DNA of 64,000 bases. Origin: an uncultured Prevotellaceae bacterium. GTDB taxonomy: Bacteria > Bacteroidota > Bacteroidia > Bacteroidales > Muribaculaceae. The stretch is taken from positions 118,978-182,977 of the forward strand of contig ONMF01000007.1 in the NCBI GenBank assembly GCA_900318865.1, read 5' to 3'. Every line of letters begins with the position of its first letter. The first letter of the stretch is position 1. Shown here one piece after another: positions 57,944-64,000 of the stretch. The translations under genes and the position numbers were made by a program. The notes under the pieces were generated by a model, which saw only the letters and a program-made list of their open reading frames with translations, ran no database searches and was not told the origin of the DNA.

Positions 57944-58801
57944 TTACCTGACGAGGACTTTCTTGCCGTCGCGGATGTAGATGCCGGGCGCGTCCTCGGG
58001 GTGCGCCACCGGCTGCCCCATCAGGTTGAAATACTGATTCTCACAGCATTGTTGCACCTTGGCTTTCACATCTTCAAGAGCAGTGTAATAATCGTAAAAA
58101 GCCCCCTTATACAGGACGTTGCCCGCGGCATCGGTGACATGGCTCAAACCTTTTGTCATTGTCACATGCCCGTTTGGCAACAGGGTGAAGGGACAAATCA
58201 GATTGCCCTGATAGCCCCACTCGGCATCCACGCCCACCCCTTCAATCAGGGCGATGGCGATATCTTCTGCTCCCCCCTCGGCAACGACCAGATTGTACCG
58301 GTTGGCTTGCCAGTTGCCGAGTGAAACCACATCTTGAGAGCCCACGGCAAGGCTTTTAACCTTGACGTTCGCCGCATAGGTCTCCACGTCGTCGAAGTCA
58401 TAAACCAGGTATTCACCCGACGTTTCGAAGTCATCACTTTTTTTCAACAGAGATTTGCCGCCAATGTAAACAGCGTCTTTGCAGGTGAACTCACCGTTGA
58501 ACACGGCGTACACACGCTTGCCCTCTTCACGAACCCACGCCACCGGCACTTCGGCCAGGGGGTCGAGCTTGGAATTTGTGTAGTGGTAGCAGTTGTGATA
58601 CGTTTTGCCGTTGAGCTCGGTTGTCCCGCTGAACTCCATTGTGTAAAGCTCATAGTTCGGCTCAGAATTGTTGTTCACCACATTGTCGTAACAATACACC
58701 CATTTTACCCCTTCCTGAACCAAGGGACGATAATCAACGCTCTGTGCCGCACAAAACAGGGCACACGTCATCATAATAGAAAATAGTAATACCTTTTTCA
58801 T
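57944..58801 (-). CDS. Secreted protein with T9SS-type C-terminal sorting segment
   Basis: 285-residue exported protein. Seen: signal MKKVLLFSIMMTCALFCAAQ, a beta-rich body with YELYTMEFSGTTELNGKTYH and GEYLVYDFDDVETYAANVKV, and a C-terminal YFNLMGQPVAHPEDAPGIYI then RDGKKVLVR, the short type A-like T9SS sorting pattern (YNxxGQxV...GIYIxxGKKVxx). Predicted to be sent to the surface by the T9SS encoded at 17.5-24.5 kb. Body function unknown. Own terminator downstream. Confidence 0.8.
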   Translation of the reverse strand: MKKVLLFSIMMTCALFCAAQSVDYRPLVQEGVKWVYCYDNVVNNNSEPNYELYTMEFSGTTELNGKTYHNCYHYTNSKLDPLAEVPVAWVREEGKRVYAVFNGEFTCKDAVYIGGKSLLKKSDDFETSGEYLVYDFDDVETYAANVKVKSLAVGSQDVVSLGNWQANRYNLVVAEGGAEDIAIALIEGVGVDAEWGYQGNLICPFTLLPNGHVTMTKGLSHVTDAAGNVLYKGAFYDYYTALEDVKAKVQQCCENQYFNLMGQPVAHPEDAPGIYIRDGKKVLVR

Positions 58802-58855
58802 GATAGCAATAGTTATTTAAACGGTATTTATAATTCCAAAAAATCTAAACAATGA

Positions 58856-61603
58856 TTATAATTTTCGGACAATGGCCGACCCACTTGGCAAGTTATCTAC
58901 AAAGAGTTGAACAATGTAGTCGCCTGAAGATAGCCCAAGCGTGGAAATGACAAATTGATTATTATCTTCTGGAATTTGTCGTTCAATCATAGGGGTCGCT
59001 CCATTGGTTGGGGTTATGCGTATGAAAGTATTAGAGGTTGCATTGTTTGTTAGCGTAATTATCACCTCAGAACTGAAAGGATTTGGTGATATCGACAACA
59101 ACTCTGGATTCGGATTTAATGTGATGGTTGCATATTTCTTTTCTCCATCAGGATTGTCCACCTGAAGAAGATAATCTCCAGAATCTACTGTTACATTTAA
59201 TCCTTCTCCAATTTTCTCCATATGATTGTACCATTCGCAACTTGATGCGGCCTCGATATTATCAGCCGACAATATAAAGAGATTTCCTTGTGGTAATGCA
59301 TGGATAATGGGGGCACCGCCACTATTATCTTTTTCATATACAAGTATTCGTTCTCCATCAATAATGTTATTCCCCGAATCTTTCATTTCAATGTCAAACA
59401 TATGGTTAAAGCCAAAGCTGTAGGATACGGGGGTTTGAACAGTTAGGTATAAACTGTCTATTTCGTTGCTTGTGGCTGAAAAACCTGATAGATAATTATT
59501 ATCTCCACTTATTTTGAATTTTCTTGGGTTGGAAGTGTTTTGAATAACATCACTTCCCATATTGCATCCTCCATTTACCCAATTTGAGTAAAGAGTGGGA
59601 GACAGATTAAGGTATACCTCCATTTGGGTGAAGGCATTAGATGTGCTTAAACTGTCTATTGTGCTTAAACTTATCGAGAAATCATCATCTGCACTTATGT
59701 AAACTGGGAATGTTTCATATTTCACAAACCGAGTTGCAGGATGATTTCCATTTTGCACATATTCCACTTTATTTAAACCCTTTGAGGGGGAGATCACCGT
59801 ATGCTTCTTTAAGGCCACGAAGTTCTCTTTCCAAGGCTCAATCATCGTTGGACCAACAAAGGAAAACGTTGCTGACGTGTCAATGCGTGCCACCAAATCT
59901 ATATCCAATAATCCATGTTCATTTTGCAATGCGGACAATTCACTTGGCACGATCCATTCGTATTCAATTATTATGCTGTCACCTGCTGCGATGTTTTGAT
60001 TAATTGGTATGGTTGCTATAATATCACCCATGGTTTGGTTTGATTGGAACAGACTATTCTTACTCAAACCAAGATTATTTCTTGTCCAATAAAGATGCAA
60101 ATTGAATGGTGTCGTTTGTCGATAATCCTCGAAGCCGCGGTTAAATATTTGCGTATATATGTATAACTTTCCGTTGCTGTTCACGTTCAGATGTGTGCAT
60201 TCCCTTGAAGTTTCTCCATCATTATTGTTCCTTATCCAAATGTTGGGGCTATCCCAAAATATACTGTCTGTAGTATTGTATTCTTTTCCAGTGTCCGCAA
60301 GATTATCTTTTATATATAATTCATTTGGCCAGGGAGTATGATTTAATGATAAATCTTCTCCTGTTGATTCGAAAACAGAAGAAAACAATGGCGTTTCATC
60401 TTCTTCATCCATTGTTTGTGCGTATTCAAATGCTTCATTCATTGTAACGCGCCCATTGCCATCTATATCAGAGGCGATAAACACATTGTCTACTCCTTTT
60501 TCGTTAATTGCATTAATCCATTGACGTAGAAACACGTCATATTCATTATATCCCCAAGAATATTCATCAGGACTGCAAGCAGTTAATATGACCCTTCCCG
60601 GAGCCTTTAATGTGTTGATAAATGCACCTGAAAAACATTGCCCCAAAACCACCGTTATAGTTTTAGCTTTTAATGAGTCAAGAATTTCTTTTAATTCGTA
60701 ATCGTAGAGCCGGTGGTCGTCCTCAGAATTGTCATCTGGGTTTTGCCAAAGTTCGATGTAAGGGTGGGAATCTATACCACTTTTGTCACCGTGTCCGGCA
60801 ACGAAGACTAAGATATGCGTGTCGTCACGAATATCAAGGTCATAAAGTCCTGTCATCAACTCGTAGATTTGGTCTTTGCTGTTTGTGCAGAATACATCAG
60901 GCATGTGGCCAAAATTATTTTCACGATATTCAAAACTGCCTGAAAAGTCATTATAAACTTTTCCAGGCGCAAACATCATATAAATGTCATAGGGACAGAC
61001 ATTATATTTGTCTATTAGTACATTGTATAGATAGGAGCAGTCATTCCAAAATCTTTTTGAATTTGTTTGAGGTGTAAATCCACCTCCGATAATATAGGCT
61101 TGGAATTTAACGTAATCATTCTCAAGAAAACATGTAGGGCTGGGCAAATTATAAATACTCGAATCTGGAGAATGTGTTGGCTGTAATAATGGATTGCAAT
61201 TCACTTTTTCACTTTGAACTAACTCAACATATCGAGATGGCTTCCTTCCAACCATATGCTGCAATGGAAAATTTAATGTGGAATGGTATTCTTTAGGAGC
61301 GATAAAGTAACTACACTCGTGAGACCAATTTTTTGATGGTGCCTCATCCACAAATACCACCCACTTTTCGCTGATTGTATCTAAGAGCCATGTTGGTAGT
61401 TCTTGTATATCAAATACCGACGATTCGTCAACTTTCAATTCGTTTACATTGCGGATAACACCAGTGTACAAACAATACGACGTTGTGTCGGCATAAAACG
61501 ATTTCACGCGATTGCATAGTAGTGGCAATGGAATTGTTGCTGCAAAAGAAGAACAAATGGGCAAGAATAATGCCGCAAACATAATAATAATAAATTTTCT
61601 CAT
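58856..61603 (-). CDS. Caspase/legumain-fold (C13-like) peptidase with EF-hand-like site and T9SS CTD
   Basis: 915-residue secreted protein. Seen: signal peptide (MRKFIIIMFAALFLPICSSF), a peptidase domain with HILVFVAGHGDKSGI (His271) and ITVVLGQCFSGAFINTL (Cys323), followed by VILTACSPDEYSWG: the H-G/C dyad layout of clan CD, closest in look to C13/caspase-like enzymes. Then an EF-hand/dockerin-like loop DIDGNGRVTMNEAFEYA (about 381-397), a long beta-rich region, and a type A T9SS sorting domain (LLSISPNPFSSEVIITLTNN ... LSSGDYIVQLFV). AT-richer than most of the window. Probably a surface or secreted protease. Confidence 0.85.
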   Translation of the reverse strand: MRKFIIIMFAALFLPICSSFAATIPLPLLCNRVKSFYADTTSYCLYTGVIRNVNELKVDESSVFDIQELPTWLLDTISEKWVVFVDEAPSKNWSHECSYFIAPKEYHSTLNFPLQHMVGRKPSRYVELVQSEKVNCNPLLQPTHSPDSSIYNLPSPTCFLENDYVKFQAYIIGGGFTPQTNSKRFWNDCSYLYNVLIDKYNVCPYDIYMMFAPGKVYNDFSGSFEYRENNFGHMPDVFCTNSKDQIYELMTGLYDLDIRDDTHILVFVAGHGDKSGIDSHPYIELWQNPDDNSEDDHRLYDYELKEILDSLKAKTITVVLGQCFSGAFINTLKAPGRVILTACSPDEYSWGYNEYDVFLRQWINAINEKGVDNVFIASDIDGNGRVTMNEAFEYAQTMDEEDETPLFSSVFESTGEDLSLNHTPWPNELYIKDNLADTGKEYNTTDSIFWDSPNIWIRNNNDGETSRECTHLNVNSNGKLYIYTQIFNRGFEDYRQTTPFNLHLYWTRNNLGLSKNSLFQSNQTMGDIIATIPINQNIAAGDSIIIEYEWIVPSELSALQNEHGLLDIDLVARIDTSATFSFVGPTMIEPWKENFVALKKHTVISPSKGLNKVEYVQNGNHPATRFVKYETFPVYISADDDFSISLSTIDSLSTSNAFTQMEVYLNLSPTLYSNWVNGGCNMGSDVIQNTSNPRKFKISGDNNYLSGFSATSNEIDSLYLTVQTPVSYSFGFNHMFDIEMKDSGNNIIDGERILVYEKDNSGGAPIIHALPQGNLFILSADNIEAASSCEWYNHMEKIGEGLNVTVDSGDYLLQVDNPDGEKKYATITLNPNPELLSISPNPFSSEVIITLTNNATSNTFIRITPTNGATPMIERQIPEDNNQFVISTLGLSSGDYIVQLFVDNLPSGSAIVRKL

Positions 61604-61646
61604 GACTTAAAATATTATATGCTAAACATTGTGTCTTGTAATCTGT

Positions 61647-62030
61647 TCAGTTAACGGTGAAGGTGCCTTCGTAGGTGTCGCCGCCGGGGGCCACCAGGCG
61701 CAGGGTGCACAGGCCGGGGTCGAGGGCGGGCAGGTCGATGAGCTCGGTGCCGCCGCCGATACCGCCCGACAGCTGGCAGTCGCCGTCGGCGTCGAGGATG
61801 TAGTAGTTGAAGTAGGTGTAGTAGTTGTGTCCCTGCACGAGCAGCGTCCAGGCGTCCTCGTCGTACCACACCTCGGGCAGATACGTCGGTATGTTGTACT
61901 CGGTGTGGTCGGGCCGATGCTTTCCTCTAATTATTACTGGCTGCGCCTCTGGCGAATCTAAAACGCCAGCCGTATCTGGCAATGAAAACAGAAGAATTAA
62001 TAATAAAAAAAGATAGTTTTTGATTTTCAT
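61647..62030 (-). CDS. Small secreted protein, DUF3244-like
   Basis: 127-residue exported protein. Seen: signal MKIKNYLFLLLILLFSLPDT, then WYDEDAWTLLVQGHNYYTYF, NYYILDADGDCQLSGGIGGG and LDPGLCTLRLVAPGGDTYEG ending TFTVN: an Ig-like beta sandwich of DUF3244 type, common in Bacteroidota. The signal peptide and first ~37 codons are AT-rich, the rest sharply GC-rich (switch near 61918). Upstream of the peptidase gene in the same direction, so perhaps co-transcribed. Function unknown. Confidence 0.7.
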   Translation of the reverse strand: MKIKNYLFLLLILLFSLPDTAGVLDSPEAQPVIIRGKHRPDHTEYNIPTYLPEVWYDEDAWTLLVQGHNYYTYFNYYILDADGDCQLSGGIGGGTELIDLPALDPGLCTLRLVAPGGDTYEGTFTVN

Positions 62031-62221
62031 AGATTTGATAATTTAGGGATTAATTTCTTTCAGGCAAAATTACCGCTTATCCCCTTTATTATCCAAAAAA
62101 TGAATATGCATATCTTTTACACACGCAACCGCTTATAAAAACTTGATTGTCGGAATGTTAGCTCCAATTCCCAAATGCATTTAACATCTATTTATAATTG
62201 GCGGCCGCAAAAATCGAATGC

Positions 62222-63922
62222 TTAAAGTTTTCCCAATAGATAGTTGTTTTTCACTTCATCAAGATTGCGGCTATGCATTTTTTCTTTTGCCAACAGTCGT
62301 TTTTTGTTACTGATAGATCGGATGTTGTCCACTTTGGTTAAGAAAGCCATCGAATTGTTGGAAAAACCACTGTAATAAAGTGCCAGAAAATGGATGTCTT
62401 GGACTGTGAGTTCAGGAAAACGACTTTGTAACGCTGACAGCAGGCCATTGTTTTGCTCGTTGACGTATGTGAGCAGAGCGCTCCAAAAGGCTTTGCCTTG
62501 TTCTTCGTGAAGGATATGAAACCTGAATTCCGATAGCTTTCGTTTGTCTGTTTCAAGAAGAACGTGGATGAATTGTTCCATTACATGTATGTTGTCTTGA
62601 ACCTTTCGGTTGATTTCATCCAAATCTGTTTTTGCTTGGCGTTGGGACTGCAGCTTATATTCCTGCAGACTCTCATTTAAAACTTCGATTTGATGGAGCA
62701 GTTCTTCATTGTGTTTTTTCCCGGCTTCGTTGTCATTTGTCTTTATGGCCAACTCTTGCCGTAGTTGGTCAACGCAGCAAGTGGTCTGCTCAAGCTCGGC
62801 AAGCGACCTGCTTAGATTAAGGGACGTGGCCGCAAGTTCCCGTTCACGGATTTTGGATGTTTTGCGCGTTTTGCGCAAAATGAAGAGAATGGCAAATAAA
62901 AGTAAAGTTACCGCTGTTATAATAACAAATGCAAACGTTTTTTTCTTTCTCAAGTCCGAGACATTGGCACTAAGGGAATCATTGATAATTTGCGCCTCAA
63001 TGCTGTTTGCGATGGGTCGTTGTGCAGCACTTTTGATAGAGTCACACAATAGGGCACTTTTGTTTTTTAGTTCTAAAGCCACCGAATAGTTTCCTCTGGT
63101 CTTTTCATACTCAGTGAGTGACAGAAGCAAATTTAAGTGTTCGGTCGGTGTGGCTGGTTCAGGCAAATTTGAAATAGCCATCCACGCTGAATCAGCCATG
63201 CCCAAATGGCTGTAGCACTGGCTAAGCATATTGTACAAGTACACTGAGTCGGCACCAGCCCTGAAATCGTTGAGTAATGATAAAATGGAATCTTTCGCTG
63301 CCGAATATTTTTTCTTGTTGAAAAAATAGTAATCGCACAGTGACACTCGGTTTGAGACAGCCAAATCATCGAAACCACCATGGCTGGCAATTCTAATCGC
63401 CTGATTGATAGCCATCAATGCACTGTCTTTGTTGCTTGCGTTGTATTCATTAGCCATCTCACCCCAGCACATGGCTTGGTGGTATAGATCACCATCCAGT
63501 TCAAAATGGTGAAGTGCTTTTCTGAATAATTCTGTGGAATTCGCATATTCTTTTTGAAATATGTAGGCGATGCGCAGGTTGACGTAGCCCAGCAGGTCGT
63601 GGTCGGCGGTGTCGCAGAGGGCCTCGGCGCGTTTGTAGTGGATGAGGGCGCTGTCGGGGCGGCCCAGCTCGTCGAGCACGGCGCCGTGGTAGAGTGCGGC
63701 GCGCACGCGTGTGCGGCGGTCCACGCCGCGGCGGTCGAGCCGGCGGTCGGCCTCGTCGATGAGCGGCAGGTCGGCCTCGGTGGTGGCGTAGGCCTTGTAG
63801 TGGGCCTCGACGGTGTCGACGGCGGCGCGCGCGGCCTGCTCAGTCATGCCGCCGCCATGGCCGCATGCGGCCACGGCCAGCATCAGCGCCACCACGGGCA
63901 ATATGTTCCGGCAACCGTTCAT
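62222..63922 (-). CDS. TPR - transmembrane - coiled coil - HTH-like regulator
   Basis: 566-residue membrane regulator. Seen: N-terminal LPVVALMLAVAACGHG (Cys20, lipobox-like), TPR-rich extracytoplasmic region with ALIHYKRAEALCDTADHDLL, FRKALHHFELDGDLYHQAMC and ALMAINQAIRIASHGG, one span (TFAFVIITAVTLLLFAILFI), a coiled coil (about 355-440), and a C-terminal LTVQDIHFLALYYSGFSNNS ... ISNKKRLLAKEK that resembles the LuxR-like HTH of Bacteroidota TPR regulators. Start ATG 63922; the ORF's first codon at 63925 is TTG. The first ~120 codons are strongly GC-rich, the rest AT-rich (switch near 63560). Confidence 0.8.
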   Translation of the reverse strand: MNGCRNILPVVALMLAVAACGHGGGMTEQAARAAVDTVEAHYKAYATTEADLPLIDEADRRLDRRGVDRRTRVRAALYHGAVLDELGRPDSALIHYKRAEALCDTADHDLLGYVNLRIAYIFQKEYANSTELFRKALHHFELDGDLYHQAMCWGEMANEYNASNKDSALMAINQAIRIASHGGFDDLAVSNRVSLCDYYFFNKKKYSAAKDSILSLLNDFRAGADSVYLYNMLSQCYSHLGMADSAWMAISNLPEPATPTEHLNLLLSLTEYEKTRGNYSVALELKNKSALLCDSIKSAAQRPIANSIEAQIINDSLSANVSDLRKKKTFAFVIITAVTLLLFAILFILRKTRKTSKIRERELAATSLNLSRSLAELEQTTCCVDQLRQELAIKTNDNEAGKKHNEELLHQIEVLNESLQEYKLQSQRQAKTDLDEINRKVQDNIHVMEQFIHVLLETDKRKLSEFRFHILHEEQGKAFWSALLTYVNEQNNGLLSALQSRFPELTVQDIHFLALYYSGFSNNSMAFLTKVDNIRSISNKKRLLAKEKMHSRNLDEVKNNYLLGKL

Positions 63923-63927
63923 CAACG

Positions 63928-63935
63928 CAAAAATA
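63928..63935 (-). promoter_or_regulatory. -7 promoter-like element at the regulator start
   Basis: TATTTTTG on the minus strand only 5 nt before the ATG at 63922. If used, the mRNA would be leaderless or nearly so. Confidence 0.3.
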
Positions 63936-64000
63936 GCAAAAACGGGTGAGAAACGAAAAAAATCCCTCGATTTTCGGCCATCGGCCGCTCTCCCCCCAGG

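Overview
This is a chromosomal segment of a Bacteroidota bacterium, most likely order Bacteroidales (a gut Muribaculaceae- or Prevotellaceae-like genome; the family cannot be fixed from sequence reading alone). The evidence is a full type IX secretion (T9SS) gene set, two probable T9SS cargo proteins, a TonB-dependent receptor followed by a DUF5689 lipoprotein, ArgR/RNase R/WaaA of Bacteroidota type, almost no Shine-Dalgarno sequences, and many promoters of Bacteroidota form (TTTG, about 20 nt, TAnnTTTG). Most genes are GC-rich; about 58.9-61.6 kb and 61.9-63.5 kb are clearly AT-richer.

Layout. 0-1.5 kb: exported CotH-like protein with dockerin-type repeats. 1.5-16.4 kb: a surface polysaccharide locus. 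Its main minus-strand operon reads GT32 glycosyltransferase, Wza-like exporter, Wzc-like tyrosine autokinase, Wzy-like polymerase, MBOAT O-acyltransferase, SGNH partner, Wzx-like flippase; a second minus-strand run encodes two GT4 enzymes around a radical SAM/SPASM protein, and two GT2 genes face plus. 16.4-17.4 kb: an acyltransferase-3 gene with a TTG start. 17.5-24.5 kb: T9SS operon porT-porP-porK/gldK-porL/gldL-porM/gldM-porN/gldN, closed by a strong terminator. 24.6-31.4 kb: a zinc-ribbon/FtsK-gamma/membrane protein, the TonB receptor and its DUF5689 lipoprotein, and a GYF/poly-Q/CD225 membrane protein.

31.4-44.4 kb: acetyl-CoA hydrolase/CoA-transferase, RNase R, a lipoprotein, tRNA-Lys(CTT), two hypothetical genes embedded in repeat-rich intergenic DNA, glycogen branching enzyme, and an unusual exported nucleoside-hydrolase/zeta-like-kinase fusion. 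44.1-51 kb: ssb, an ArgC-like protein lacking the usual catalytic Cys, argR with a good promoter/operator region, waaA, an outer-membrane barrel, gltX, surE and a 69-bp tandem repeat. 51-57.7 kb: a 1937-residue DUF4011/SF1 helicase/nuclease-like/DUF3320 protein and nagB. 57.9-63.9 kb: two probable T9SS cargo proteins (one a caspase/legumain-fold peptidase), a DUF3244-like small secreted protein and a TPR-transmembrane regulator, in a compositionally mosaic stretch.

How it fits together: the left third builds, modifies and exports a surface glycan; the next part builds the T9SS machine, which sends CTD proteins such as those at 57.9-61.6 kb to the surface. The best leads for something undescribed are the exported nucleoside hydrolase-kinase fusion (42.0-44.0 kb), the motor-less FtsK-gamma membrane protein (24.6-25.2 kb), the active-site-degenerate ArgC-like protein co-transcribed with ArgR, and the structured intergenic repeats at 36.7-39.6 kb.
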